This document shows, piece by piece, positions 37,175 through 46,294 of a stretch of 64,000 nucleotides of DNA. The notes under the pieces were generated by a model. The model was not told the origin of the DNA. It ran no database searches and saw only the letters and a list, made by a program, of their open reading frames with translations. The stretch's first letter is position 1; each line of letters starts with the position of its first letter. Source of the stretch: Aeromicrobium sp. Leaf350 (GTDB lineage Bacteria > Actinomycetota > Actinomycetes > Propionibacteriales > Nocardioidaceae); contig NZ_CAKASL010000003.1 of NCBI RefSeq assembly GCF_916858655.1, positions 1-64,000 on the forward strand, in the 5' to 3' direction. Made by a program: the position numbers and the translations under genes.

Positions 37175-38560
37175 GTGACTGCCCCGTCCCCCACGACCGT
37201 CGGCCAGCTGCGCGCCTCGGGCCATGTGCACAAGCCGCTGCGCGTCGAGATCCGCGACAACCTGCTGGCCGCCCTCGCCGAGGGCCGCGACCCCTGGCCG
37301 GGCCTGCACGGCTTCGAGCACACCGTCGTCCCGCAGCTCGAGCGTGCGCTCATCGCCGGGCACGACATCGTGCTGCTGGGCGAGCGTGGCCAGGGCAAGA
37401 CGCGCCTGTTGCGCACGCTCGTGGGCCTGCTCGACGAGTGGACGCCCGTCATCGAGGGTTCCGAGCTCGGCGAGCACCCGTACGCGCCCATCACCGTGGC
37501 CAGCATCCGTCGCGCCGAGGAGCTCGGTGACGACCTGCCGGTCGTGTGGCGCCACCGCGACTCGCGCTACGCCGAGAAGCTGGCCACGCCCGACACGAGC
37601 GTCGCCGACCTGATCGGCGACGTCGACCCGATGAAGGTCGCCGAGGGTCGCAGCCTGGGCGACCCGGAGACGATCCACTTCGGACTGATCCCGCGCAGCC
37701 ACGGCGGCATCGTGGCCATCAACGAGCTGCCCGACCTCGCCGAGCGCATCCAGGTCGCGATGCTCAACGTGATGGAGGAGCGCGACATCCAGATCCGCGG
37801 CTACGTGCTCCGACTGCCGCTCGACGTCCTCGTCGTCGCCAGCGCCAACCCCGAGGACTACACCAACCGCGGGCGCATCATCACGCCGCTGAAGGACAGG
37901 TTCGGGGCCGAGATCCGCACGCACTACCCGCTCGCGCTCGTCGACGAGATCGCGGTCGTCCGCCAGGAGGCCCAGCTGGTCGCCGAGGTGCCCGACCAGC
38001 TCATCGAGGTGCTGGCACGGTTCACCCGCGCCCTGCGCGAGTCGTCGGCCGTCGACCAGCGCAGCGGCGTCAGCGCCCGGTTCGCGATCGCCGGAGCCGA
38101 GACCATCGCGGCGGCAGCACTGCACCGTGCGACGCGCCGGGGCGAGGAGCGGGCGGTGGCGCGCCCCGTCGACCTGGAGACGGCGGTCGACGTGCTCGGC
38201 GGCAAGATCGAGTTCGAGTCGGGCGAGGAGGGTCGCGAGGACCTCGTGCTCGACCACCTGCTGCGCACCGCCACGGCCGAGACGGTGCAGGGGCTCTTCG
38301 CGGGGATCGACTTCGGGCTGGTGGTCGAGGCGCTCGAGGGGGGCGACCTGGTCAGCACCGGCGAGCAGGTCAGCGCCCGGGACTTCCTCGCCGGGCTCCC
38401 CGTGCTGGGCGAGTCCGATCTCTACGACCAGGTCGCCGATCGCGTCGGGGCCGGCGACGACGGAGAGCGGGCCAGCGTGATCGAGCTGGCGCTCGAGGGC
38501 CTGTTCCTGGCTCGCCGCATCGCCAAGGACTCAGCCGGCGGCGAGACGGTGTACGGCTGA
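37175..38560 (+). CDS. AAA+ ATPase, magnesium-chelatase/MoxR-like, partner of a VWA protein
   Basis: 461 aa. GTG 37175 is preferred over the in-frame GTG 37148 because TAGCGT ends 7 nt before it (leaderless type). Walker A is GERGQGKT; the Walker B region reads GGIVAINELPDL, with Asn in place of the usual Asp before the Glu. Sensor-1 is VVASANPED and the arginine-rich region is LKDRFGAEIRT. The C-terminal lid helix region ends about residue 440. Size, order and pairing match mycobacterial Rv0958/Rv0959-type AAA-VWA pairs, thought to be chaperone-like remodelers; the client is unknown. The VWA gene follows after 16 nt. Confidence 0.88.
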   Translation: MTAPSPTTVGQLRASGHVHKPLRVEIRDNLLAALAEGRDPWPGLHGFEHTVVPQLERALIAGHDIVLLGERGQGKTRLLRTLVGLLDEWTPVIEGSELGEHPYAPITVASIRRAEELGDDLPVVWRHRDSRYAEKLATPDTSVADLIGDVDPMKVAEGRSLGDPETIHFGLIPRSHGGIVAINELPDLAERIQVAMLNVMEERDIQIRGYVLRLPLDVLVVASANPEDYTNRGRIITPLKDRFGAEIRTHYPLALVDEIAVVRQEAQLVAEVPDQLIEVLARFTRALRESSAVDQRSGVSARFAIAGAETIAAAALHRATRRGEERAVARPVDLETAVDVLGGKIEFESGEEGREDLVLDHLLRTATAETVQGLFAGIDFGLVVEALEGGDLVSTGEQVSARDFLAGLPVLGESDLYDQVADRVGAGDDGERASVIELALEGLFLARRIAKDSAGGETVYG

Positions 38561-38576
38561 GGGTGGGAGTCGATCG

Positions 38577-40664
38577 ATGAGCCGTCAGAACCGACGCCTG
38601 ACCCGCGGGTCGCGCTACGGCCGGTACGCCGGCGGACCCGATCCGCTCGCGCCGCCGGTCGACCTCAGCGAGGCGCTCGACGCGATCGGTGAGGACGTCA
38701 TGGCGGGGTACTCGCCCGAGCGCGCCCTGCGCGAGTTCCTCCGTCGCGGCGGCTCCGACCAGAGAGGGCTGGACGAGCTGGCGCGCCGTGTCGCCGAGAA
38801 GCGCCGTGACCTGATGCAGCAGCACAAGCTCGACGGCACCCTGGCGGAGGTCAAGGAGCTGCTCGACCGGGCCGTGCTGGCCGAGCGCGGCCAGCTCGCT
38901 CGCGACGTCGACCTCGACGACGGCGAGCGCGCCCTCGCCGAGCTGCAGCTCGATGCGCTGCCCGGCTCGCCGGCCGCCGCGGTCCGCGAGCTCTCGACCT
39001 ACCAGTGGAAGAGCACGCAGGCGCGCGAGGACTACGAACGCATCAAGGACCTGCTGGGGCGCGAGCTGCTCGACCAGCGCTTCGCCGGCATGAAGGACGC
39101 GCTCGAGAACGCCACGGATGCCGACCGTGCGGCCGTCAACCAGATGCTCGACGACCTCAACGACCTGCTCGACAAGCGCCGCGAGGGCACCGACACGCAG
39201 GCCGACTTCGACGCCTTCATGAACGAGCACGGCGACTACTTCCGGTCCGAGGACGGCTCGATGCCGCAGGACCTCGACGAGCTGCTCGACGAGATGGCGC
39301 GACGGTCGGCTGCGGCCCAGCGCATGATGAACTCGATGACGCCCGAGCAGCGTCAGGAGCTGGCGCAGCTCTCGGCGCAGGCGTTCGGCTCGCCCCAGCT
39401 GAACGACGCGCTCGGGCGGCTGGACGCGAGCCTGCAGTCGTTGCGTCCCGGCGAGGACTGGGGTGGCTCCACCTCGATGGACGGTGACCAGGGTGTCGGT
39501 CTCGGCGACGGCACCGGCGTGTTCCAGGACCTGGCCGATCTCGACGCGCTGGCCGAGCAGCTCGCGCAGTCGTATCGCGGCGCCAACCTCGACGACGTCG
39601 ATCTCGAGGCACTGTCGCGACAGCTGGGCGACGAGGGCGTCGTCGATCTGTCGACCCTGAAGGATCTCGAACGTGCCCTGCGCGAGTCGGGGGCCGTGCA
39701 GCGCGGCACCGACGGGCAGCTCCGACTCACGCCGAAGGCGATGCGCCAGCTGGGCAAGGCGCTGCTCCGCGACGTGGCTCAGGCGATGTCGGGGCGCCGG
39801 GGTCAGCGCGAGACGAGGCGTGCCGGCGCCGCCGGCGAACGCTCCGGCGCCACCCGCGAGTGGGCGTTCGGCGACACCGAGCCGTGGGACGTCACCCGCA
39901 CCGTGACCAACGCGATCCAGCGCACCGTGGGCGAGGGTGGCACGCCCGCGTCGATGGCCCGCGACGGTGTGCGGCTGCAGATCGGCGACGTCGAGGTGCA
40001 GGAGACCGAGGACCGCACGCAGGCCTGCGTGGCGCTGCTCGTCGACACCTCGTTCTCGATGGCGATGGACGGGCGGTGGGTGCCGATGAAGCGCACGGCG
40101 CTCGCGCTGCACACGCTCATCAGCACGCGGTTCCGCGGCGACGCGCTGCAGCTCGTCGCGTTCGGGCGCCACGCCGAGACGATGGAGATCGAGCGGCTGA
40201 CCGCTCTGGAGCCCGAGTACGCCAAGGGCACCAACCTGCATCACGCCCTGTTGCTCGCGAACCGGCACTTCCGCCGGCACCCGAACGCCCAGCCGGTGCT
40301 GCTGATCGTGACCGACGGCGAACCCACCTCGCACCTGGAGGGGAGCGGCGACGTCTGGTTCAGCTATCCGCCGCACCCGGTCACGATCGCGGTGTCGGTG
40401 CGTGAGCTGGAGGCCTCGATGCGTCTGGGCGCGCAGACCACCTTCTTCCGCCTCGGGGAGGACCCGGGGCTGGCGCGCTTCATCGACCAGATGGCTCGCC
40501 GCGTGGGCGGATCGGTCGTCTCGCCCGAGCTCGACGACCTCGGCGTCGCGGTCGTGGAGTCCTATCTCGGGTCGCGACGCGGCGGCGGTTCTGGGGGGTC
40601 CGGCGGGGGATCCGACGGGGGCGGCTGGGGCGGTTGGCCCGGCCGTGGCTTCTGGGCCGGCTGA
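38577..40664 (+). CDS. VWA domain protein paired with the AAA+ ATPase
   Basis: 695 aa, ATG 38577 with GGGAG upstream. The N-terminal two-thirds is alpha-helical and highly charged (QQHKLDGTLAEVKELLDRA and similar). The von Willebrand A domain (about 480-660) has a complete MIDAS site: DTSFSM, a Thr in GTNLHHAL and TDGEPT. The end is Gly/Trp-rich (GGSGGSGGG..WGGWPGRGFW). It probably binds a Mg-dependent ligand and is remodelled by the ATPase encoded just upstream. Confidence 0.88.
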   Translation: MSRQNRRLTRGSRYGRYAGGPDPLAPPVDLSEALDAIGEDVMAGYSPERALREFLRRGGSDQRGLDELARRVAEKRRDLMQQHKLDGTLAEVKELLDRAVLAERGQLARDVDLDDGERALAELQLDALPGSPAAAVRELSTYQWKSTQAREDYERIKDLLGRELLDQRFAGMKDALENATDADRAAVNQMLDDLNDLLDKRREGTDTQADFDAFMNEHGDYFRSEDGSMPQDLDELLDEMARRSAAAQRMMNSMTPEQRQELAQLSAQAFGSPQLNDALGRLDASLQSLRPGEDWGGSTSMDGDQGVGLGDGTGVFQDLADLDALAEQLAQSYRGANLDDVDLEALSRQLGDEGVVDLSTLKDLERALRESGAVQRGTDGQLRLTPKAMRQLGKALLRDVAQAMSGRRGQRETRRAGAAGERSGATREWAFGDTEPWDVTRTVTNAIQRTVGEGGTPASMARDGVRLQIGDVEVQETEDRTQACVALLVDTSFSMAMDGRWVPMKRTALALHTLISTRFRGDALQLVAFGRHAETMEIERLTALEPEYAKGTNLHHALLLANRHFRRHPNAQPVLLIVTDGEPTSHLEGSGDVWFSYPPHPVTIAVSVRELEASMRLGAQTTFFRLGEDPGLARFIDQMARRVGGSVVSPELDDLGVAVVESYLGSRRGGGSGGSGGGSDGGGWGGWPGRGFWAG

Positions 40665-40686
40665 CCTGGCCGCTACGGTCGAGGCC

Positions 40687-41208
40687 GTGCCGCAGACCAT
40701 CGAGCTGACTCTCGACGACGAGCTCGACTCCGCCGTCCGTGCGGAGTGGGACGTGCTCGCCTCCGCCGGCCTGCCGAGCCAGGCGCTGCACCTGGGCATC
40801 ACGAACGCACCGCACGTCACGCTCGGCGTCGCGTCGGCACTCGATGCGGGGGCGACCGGCCGCATCGCCGCCGTGACCCTCCCCGACCAGATCCGACTCG
40901 GCGGGCTCCTGGTGTTCCGCGGGAGGCGGTCGTCGGTGGTGTCGCGCGCGGTGATCCCGAGCGCCGCATTGCTCGCCACCCACGCCGCGGTCGACGAGGC
41001 GATGGCCGGCGCGCCGGGACGGCCCGACCTCACGCTGCCGGGCCGCTGGACCCCGCACGTCACGCTCGCCCGGCGCCTCGACGACGCCGGTCTCTCGCAG
41101 GCGCTCGACCTCCTCGCCGATGTCCCGCGCGAGCTGGTCGGCGCCCCGGTCGAGCTGCGTCACTGGGACTCGGACGCCAAGGCCGTCCACGTCCTCCGCA
41201 CCCGCTGA
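40687..41208 (+). CDS. 2H phosphoesterase (2'-5' RNA ligase family)
   Basis: 173 aa from GTG 40687, with TACGGT ending 7 nt before it (leaderless type). Two catalytic His-x-Thr motifs, APHVTLG (H43) and TPHVTLARR (H122), define the 2H superfamily. These enzymes act on cyclic nucleotide or 2'-5' linked phosphates; the substrate is unknown. It follows the VWA gene by 22 nt. Confidence 0.88.
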   Translation: MPQTIELTLDDELDSAVRAEWDVLASAGLPSQALHLGITNAPHVTLGVASALDAGATGRIAAVTLPDQIRLGGLLVFRGRRSSVVSRAVIPSAALLATHAAVDEAMAGAPGRPDLTLPGRWTPHVTLARRLDDAGLSQALDLLADVPRELVGAPVELRHWDSDAKAVHVLRTR

Positions 41209-41315
41209 TGTGACCTGCGCCACGTCGCAGGCGGTCACATGGCGGACCGGATTTCCCGCGAGTTGCCAGGCCGCTTTAGGCTTGCCTTCGTCGTCGTCAT
41301 CCCAGGAGTGCTCTC

Positions 41316-42689
41316 ATGACCAGGAAGCTGCGCGTCGGCATCGTCGGTGCCGGCCCCGCCGGTGTCTACGCTGCTGACATCCTCACGAAGTCGGATTCGC
41401 CGGAAGGCTTCGACGGCGTCGCCGTCGACATCCTCGACCGTGACCCCACGCCGTTCGGCCTGATCCGCTACGGCGTCGCGCCGGACCACCCGCGGATCAA
41501 GGAGATCATCAAGGCGCTCAAGCGCGTCATGAGCAACCCCGACATCCGCTTCTTCGGCAACGTGAACTTCGGCGCCGACGTGAAGCTCGAGGAGCTTCAG
41601 CAGTTCTACGACGCGGTCGTCTTCGCGACCGGCGCCCGCCGTGACCGCGACCTCCAGATGCCGGGCATCGACCTCGAGGGCTCGTTCGGCGCTGCCGACT
41701 TCGTCTACTGGTACGACGGCCACCCCGACGCCCCGCGCGAGTGGGACTTCCAGCCGCACGCGGAGTCGATCGCCGTCCTCGGTGTCGGCAACGTGGGCCT
41801 CGACGTCGCGCGCGTGCTGGCCAAGACGGCCGACGAGCTGCTCGTGACCGAGATCCCCGACAACGTGTACGAGGGCCTGAAGAAGAACGTCGCCAAGGAC
41901 GTCCACGTGTTCGCGCGTCGCGGCCCGGCGCAGGTCAAGTTCACGCCGATGGAGCTGCGCGAGCTGTCGCACTCGCCCACGATCGACGTCATCGTGCACC
42001 CCGAGGGCTTCGAGTTCGACGAGGGCTCGATGGACGCGATCCGCGCGGCCAAGAGCCAGAAGCTCGTCGTCGACGTGCTGCAGAACTACCTCGCGAAGGA
42101 GCCCTCGGGCGCCCCGCACCGCATCCACATCCACTTCTGCCAGAACCCGGTCGAGATCCTGGGCGAGGACGGTCAGGTCGTGGGTCTGCGCACCGAGATC
42201 ACCGAGCTCGACGGCACGGGCAACGTCCGCGGCACCGGCGAGTTCAAGGACTGGCCCGTCCAGGCCGTCTACCGGGCGATCGGGTACTACTCCGACAACC
42301 TGCCCGGCCTGCCCTTCGACGCCAACGCGGGAGTCGTGCCGAACGACGGCGGCCACGTCATCGACATCGACGGCACGCCCATCCCCGGCGTCTACGCGAC
42401 CGGCTGGATCAAGCGCGGCCCGGTCGGCCTGATCGGCCACACCAAGTCCGACGCGGCCGAGACGATCGGCATGCTGGTGGCCGACGCCCCGTCGCTCGCG
42501 CAGGCCGAGCAGCCCGAGCCCGCCGCCTTCGACAAGTACCTCGACGGCCGCGGCATCGAGTACACGACGTGGGAGGGCTGGGAGAAGCTCGACGCTCACG
42601 AGGTCGAGCTCGGCGCGAACGACACGCACGTGCGCGAGCGCAAGAAGGTCGTCGCGCGCGACGAGATGGTGGGCATCTCCCGCTCCTGA
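41316..42689 (+). CDS. fprA: Ferredoxin/adrenodoxin-type NADP+ reductase
   Basis: 457 aa, ATG 41316 with AGGAG 9 nt upstream. The FAD-binding motif GIVGAGPAGVYAADIL lies at the N-terminus, followed by PFGLIRYGVAPDHPRIK, typical of FprA. The NADP site is GVGNVGLDVARVL, and the C-terminal FAD contact GYATGWIKRGPVGLIGHTKSD-like segment reads TGWIKRGPVGLIGHTKSDA. The enzyme moves electrons between NADPH and ferredoxin, for example to P450s. Close to M. tuberculosis Rv3106 in layout. Confidence 0.95.
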   Translation: MTRKLRVGIVGAGPAGVYAADILTKSDSPEGFDGVAVDILDRDPTPFGLIRYGVAPDHPRIKEIIKALKRVMSNPDIRFFGNVNFGADVKLEELQQFYDAVVFATGARRDRDLQMPGIDLEGSFGAADFVYWYDGHPDAPREWDFQPHAESIAVLGVGNVGLDVARVLAKTADELLVTEIPDNVYEGLKKNVAKDVHVFARRGPAQVKFTPMELRELSHSPTIDVIVHPEGFEFDEGSMDAIRAAKSQKLVVDVLQNYLAKEPSGAPHRIHIHFCQNPVEILGEDGQVVGLRTEITELDGTGNVRGTGEFKDWPVQAVYRAIGYYSDNLPGLPFDANAGVVPNDGGHVIDIDGTPIPGVYATGWIKRGPVGLIGHTKSDAAETIGMLVADAPSLAQAEQPEPAAFDKYLDGRGIEYTTWEGWEKLDAHEVELGANDTHVRERKKVVARDEMVGISRS

Positions 42690-42772
42690 TCGCTGGGGCG
42701 TGACATGGGGACCTCTCCCCATTTCCGCTCGAGGTGATGACGTCGGTCGTCCCCGGTCCTACCGTGAGAATC

Positions 42773-43180
42773 ATGGTGATCGGGGGCGATCCGACCGAGG
42801 TGCGTGAGCACGCGCGCCGCGTGCGTGCCTGGGCCGACCAGGTCGACGGCGTCGCGGGCGAGGTGCTGCAGGCGGACTCCGTCGCCTGGGTGAGCGACGC
42901 GGCGTCGCGCTTCCGTGACGAGCTCGCGGCGCGTCAGGTCGAGGTCCAGGCGATCGCCGAGCGCTATCGCGAGGCGGCCGACCGGCTCGACGCGCTCGCT
43001 GCGGCGCTGGAGGAGCGCCAGCAGGTGCTGGCGGGTCTGCTCGCCGCCGCAGGGCGCACGTTCGAGGAGCTGGCCGGTGCCGTGAGCGACGGTGTCGGCG
43101 ACGTCGTCGACGTGGCGCAGGGGTGGGCGAACGACCTGGCCGAGACCGGTCGTGACGTCCTGGACTGGGCGGGCCTGTGA
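42773..43180 (+). CDS. WXG100-like small helical protein, first gene of a hydrolase effector-type operon
   Basis: 135 aa, ATG 42773; TACCGT ends 7 nt before it (leaderless type). Almost entirely alpha-helical: VREHARRVRAWADQVDGV, then RFRDELAARQVEVQAIAERY and DRLDALAAALEERQQVLAG, with one Trp in the first turn region (SVAWVSDAASRF). The helix-turn (VAW) -helix pattern is like WXG100/ESX-type proteins, though the exact WxG is absent. The stop overlaps the next start by GTGA. It is probably a partner of the secreted-looking hydrolase two genes downstream. Confidence 0.7.
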   Translation: MVIGGDPTEVREHARRVRAWADQVDGVAGEVLQADSVAWVSDAASRFRDELAARQVEVQAIAERYREAADRLDALAAALEERQQVLAGLLAAAGRTFEELAGAVSDGVGDVVDVAQGWANDLAETGRDVLDWAGL

Positions 43181-43941
43181 GGAGCGGGCTCGACGAGTCG
43201 ACCTGGGCGGCCGTCGTCGCGGAGACCGGGTTGGACGTCGCGTCGTCGCCGCTCCGCCCGCTCGGGGAGCACGCTGCACCCACCGCTGCACCGGCCACTG
43301 CACCGGAGTCGACGCTCGTCGAGGCCGCCGCGCTGGCGCTCGGCCGGGCCGACGTCGGCATCTCGCTGCTGGCCGGCACGAACCGCAGTGGCGTGATGGC
43401 GCAGCTCGGGGCCGACACGACGGTGCTCGGGGTCGCGCTGCGCGCGGTGCTCTCCGGCGTCGGTGGCGCCGAGGGCCCCGTGGCGGTGCCGGGAGTCGAG
43501 CTGGGAGCCGGCCGCGCGGGCGGGATGGTCGAGGAGGTCATGCGACTCGTGCCGCCGGGCGGGGAGGTCCGCGACCTGCCGGACGGGTCAGTGGGGCTCG
43601 AGCGGGAGGACGCGCTGGTCATGGCGCGCACCGCCGTCGCCGACGAGCCCGTGGCCGCCGCGGCCGCGCGCCGGGCGGGGCTCGACGAGGTCCCGGAGGT
43701 GATCCGTGCGATCGCCCGCGGGACGACGGCGAGCGTCACGCTGACGATCTCGACCAGCGCCGCGCGCCTCCACGCCGTGCGGCAGTGGCTGCTGACCGAC
43801 GCGGGCTGGGTCAGCCTGACGATGCTGGGCCGTCGCGTGGTCCACGCGCCGCGCAGCCGTGACGAGCTCGCGGCGGAGCTGACGGCGCTGATGGCGGGGG
43901 CGTGGGACTCGGCCCTCGCGGCGAGAGGGCGGGTCTCGTGA
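43177..43941 (+). CDS. Unknown protein, possible type VII secretion chaperone-like (EspG-like)
   Basis: 254 aa from GTG 43177, overlapping both neighbours by GTGA. It has no signal peptide or membrane helix. It reads as an alternating alpha/beta protein with a late segment SVTLTISTSAARLHAVRQWLL followed by GWVSLTMLGRRVVHAP and DELAAELTAL. That order recalls the C-terminal half of EspG-type chaperones that escort ESX substrates, but the similarity is weak and by eye only. Its place between a WXG100-like gene and a large hydrolase gene supports a helper role. Confidence 0.6.
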   Translation: MRSGLDESTWAAVVAETGLDVASSPLRPLGEHAAPTAAPATAPESTLVEAAALALGRADVGISLLAGTNRSGVMAQLGADTTVLGVALRAVLSGVGGAEGPVAVPGVELGAGRAGGMVEEVMRLVPPGGEVRDLPDGSVGLEREDALVMARTAVADEPVAAAAARRAGLDEVPEVIRAIARGTTASVTLTISTSAARLHAVRQWLLTDAGWVSLTMLGRRVVHAPRSRDELAAELTALMAGAWDSALAARGRVS

Positions 43942-45383
43942 GCGGCGAGCTGCAGGTCGGGGGCGGCGCCGGCGGGGTCGCGGCGAGCTACGAGGACATG
44001 CTCTCCCAGGCCGACGTGCTCGACCTGGCCGGCGACGACCTGCGTCAGGTCGGCACGAATCTCGCGGGGATGATCGGGGAGGGCGACCTCTGGCAGGCCT
44101 CCCTGCTCTGCCCGGGCGAGGTCGCGGCGGTGCAGGTGTCGATCGTGTCGGCCTCGAGCGGCCCCGACGGTGCGCTCTGGGCCGGCGGCGAGGTCGAGGT
44201 GACCGCTCGCTACCTCCGGGTCGCGGTCGACGTCTACCAGCTCGCCGACGCGACGCTGGCGGGTGCGGAGGAGGCGTTCTGGACCGCGGGCGGCTGGACG
44301 TTCGGCGCCGTGCTGCCGGTCGCCGCGGTCGGTGCTGCGGGAGTGCTCGTCACGAGCCCCGGCCTGCTGGCGATGCTGCTGCTCGCCGACAAGGACGACG
44401 CGCTGAACGAGGTGCAGAACCTGATCTACGACGACCCGTGGCTGCTGGAGGCGCTGACCCGCATGGCGCCGGGCGCCGTGCAGGGGACGTCGTTCACGCT
44501 GGCCGCGCTGCTCCCGGCCGGGCCGCTGATCCTGTCGGGCCTCACCGGGGGTCGCTGGCCCGCGGGCGACTACACGACCTCGGTCGCCGGACTCGCCGCG
44601 CTGCTGCGCCAGGCCGGGCACCTCCAGGACACCGGCAGCTTCTCGGTCAGCCCGGCCGACGACCCGCCGCAGGCGGTCTCGCTCGACGCCGACCACGCGG
44701 TGCAGACGATCTTCGAGCAGCAGGGTGCCCTCGGCACCCAGGACGGTCGCGTGCAGATCATCACGGTCGACGGCCCCGACGGGCCGTCCTACGTCGTGCA
44801 GGTACCGGGCACGCAGGACTGGTCGACGCAGCGCGGCGACAACCCGGTCGACCTCACGACCAACGTCGCCCTGATGGCGGGCGACGACACGGTCATGGCG
44901 GACCTGGTGGCCGACGCGATGCGCGAGGCCGGCATCCCGCCGGGCGCCCCGGTCATGCTGACCGGGCACAGCCAGGGCGGGATCACGGCGATGACGATGG
45001 CGGCCGACCCGGACCTGCGAGCCGAGTTCAACGTCACGAGCGTCGTGACCGGCGGTTCGCCGGTCGGCCGGATCGACGTGCCCGACGGCGTCACGGTGCT
45101 GTCGCTGGAGCACACGCAGGACGTCGTGCCGATGCTGGACGGCGCCGACAACCCGGACCGGCCGGAGTGGACCACGGTGCGGCGCGAGCTGAGCGACGCC
45201 GAGGGCTCGGTCGACGGCCAGCGCGGCCCGGCCGGTGCCCACTCGGTCCCGAACTACGCCTCGACGGGCGCGCTCGTCGACGGCTCCGACGACTCCTCGA
45301 TCGAGCGGTGGCGCGAGGACAACCAGCAGTTCTTCGGCTCGGGGCAAGCGCAGCAGTACCAGATCGCCGCGCAGGCCGGCTGA
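43938..45383 (+). CDS. Alpha/beta-hydrolase (lipase-like), possible type VII-type effector
   Basis: 481 aa from GTG 43938, coupled to the preceding gene. Residues 1-130 are helical, with an ESX-like N-terminus and no signal peptide. Two hydrophobic segments follow (about 118-150 and 178-200). The hydrolase domain (about 250-450) has the nucleophile elbow GHSQGG (S345), ITAMTMAADP after it, the acid region SLEHTQDVVPMLDG and a His in AGAHSVPNYAS. The membrane-associated helical N-terminal part with a C-terminal lipase domain is the layout seen in several WXG/LXG-type secreted proteins. The substrate is unknown, perhaps lipid. Confidence 0.8.
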   Translation: MSGELQVGGGAGGVAASYEDMLSQADVLDLAGDDLRQVGTNLAGMIGEGDLWQASLLCPGEVAAVQVSIVSASSGPDGALWAGGEVEVTARYLRVAVDVYQLADATLAGAEEAFWTAGGWTFGAVLPVAAVGAAGVLVTSPGLLAMLLLADKDDALNEVQNLIYDDPWLLEALTRMAPGAVQGTSFTLAALLPAGPLILSGLTGGRWPAGDYTTSVAGLAALLRQAGHLQDTGSFSVSPADDPPQAVSLDADHAVQTIFEQQGALGTQDGRVQIITVDGPDGPSYVVQVPGTQDWSTQRGDNPVDLTTNVALMAGDDTVMADLVADAMREAGIPPGAPVMLTGHSQGGITAMTMAADPDLRAEFNVTSVVTGGSPVGRIDVPDGVTVLSLEHTQDVVPMLDGADNPDRPEWTTVRRELSDAEGSVDGQRGPAGAHSVPNYASTGALVDGSDDSSIERWREDNQQFFGSGQAQQYQIAAQAG

Positions 45384-45395
45384 GGCTGCGGCCGG

Positions 45396-45764
45396 TCAGG
45401 CGCGGTCGTGGAGCGTGATCCGGTAGCCGTCCGGGTCGGCGAAGGTGAAGGTGCGGCCGAAGGGTCCGTCGATCGGCTCGGCGACGATCGTGTGGCCGTC
45501 GGCTGCGAGCGCGTCGTGGATGTCCTGGACGTCGGTCGCGTGGAGCCAGATCGCCGCGCCGGTGCCGGGGTGGGGTGCGGCGTCGAGGTCGGTGCCCGGG
45601 ACGACGTCGCGCAGGGCGAAGGCGATCGGCGTCGTCTCGAACACGACGGCGTGCGGCGGGCCCGCGGGTAAGCGGACGAGTCCCAGGTACTGCTCGTAGA
45701 ACGCCTGCGAGGCGTCGAGGTCGCGCGCCTGGAGGGAGATGAAGTCGGGGCCGGTGACGGGCAT
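45396..45764 (-). CDS. VOC family (glyoxalase/bleomycin-resistance fold) protein
   Basis: 122 aa. One VOC module: FISLQARDLDASQAFYEQYLGL at the start, WLHATDVQDIHDALAADG in the middle and GRTFTFADPDGYRITLHD at the end. Metal-dependent enzymes and antibiotic-binding proteins share the fold; the substrate is unknown. It is divergent from a marR gene across two operator-like palindromes, so it is probably the regulated target. Confidence 0.88.
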   Translation of the reverse strand: MPVTGPDFISLQARDLDASQAFYEQYLGLVRLPAGPPHAVVFETTPIAFALRDVVPGTDLDAAPHPGTGAAIWLHATDVQDIHDALAADGHTIVAEPIDGPFGRTFTFADPDGYRITLHDRA

Positions 45765-45781
45765 GAAGTGCTCCTTGAGTC

Positions 45782-45801
45782 TGTGTCAGTTTACTGACAC
45801 A
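45782..45801. promoter_or_regulatory. MarR operator candidate 1
   Basis: TGTGTCAGT-TT-ACTGACACA, perfect 9-bp arms. It lies 17 nt upstream of the VOC start codon and shares the GTCAG/CTGAC core with the second palindrome at 45811-45828. Size and placement fit MarR dimer binding. Confidence 0.7.
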
Positions 45802-45810
45802 TACGAATGT

Positions 45811-45828
45811 ATGTCAGACTACTGACAT
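45811..45828. promoter_or_regulatory. MarR operator candidate 2, overlapping the marR start codon
   Basis: ATGTCAG-ACTA-CTGACAT, 7-bp arms with the same TGTCAG core as the first palindrome. It covers the -10-like CAGACT (45815-45820) and reaches into the ATG at 45827, so binding would block the regulator's own leaderless promoter. Confidence 0.7.
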
Positions 45829-46285
45829 GAGTCAAGGTGAGTCCGGCATCCACCTGGAGACGTCGTTGGGGTACCTGCTGAAGGAGGCCTCGAGCGCGCT
45901 CCGGACCGCGATGGAGGACGTCCTGCGCCCGCTCGGGATGACGATCACGCACTACTCGTGCCTCGAGCTCCTGGCACAGCGCCCCGGACTCTCCAGCTCG
46001 GAGCTCGCCCGCGGGGCGTTCGTGACCCGGCAGTCGATGCACGTGCTGCTGCAGCACCTCGAGCGCGAGGGGCAGGTCGCCCGCCCCAGCGAGGCGCCGG
46101 TCGGCAAGGTGCTCCCGGCGCGCCTGACGCCCCGGGGCCGGCGTGCCCTGGCGAAGGCCAGCGCGGCGGTGCGATCGGTCGAGGTGAGGATGCTCGCCGG
46201 CATGAGCGACGCCGAGCAGGCGGCCGCCTTCCGCGCGCTCCAGAGCATGGTGCGCTCCCTCCGCGACGACCCCGCCACCCCCTAG
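45827..46285 (+). CDS. MarR family transcriptional regulator
   Basis: 152 aa, ATG 45827 without a Shine-Dalgarno; CAGACT ends 6 nt before it (leaderless type). Winged helix at about 45-105: ITHYSCLELLAQRPGLSSSELAR, then RQSMHVLLQHLEREGQV and the wing RPSEAPVGKVLPARLTPRG. It probably represses itself and the divergent VOC gene through the two palindromes between them. The ligand is unknown. Confidence 0.93.
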   Translation: MSQGESGIHLETSLGYLLKEASSALRTAMEDVLRPLGMTITHYSCLELLAQRPGLSSSELARGAFVTRQSMHVLLQHLEREGQVARPSEAPVGKVLPARLTPRGRRALAKASAAVRSVEVRMLAGMSDAEQAAAFRALQSMVRSLRDDPATP

Positions 46286-46294
46286 CCCCGGCGC

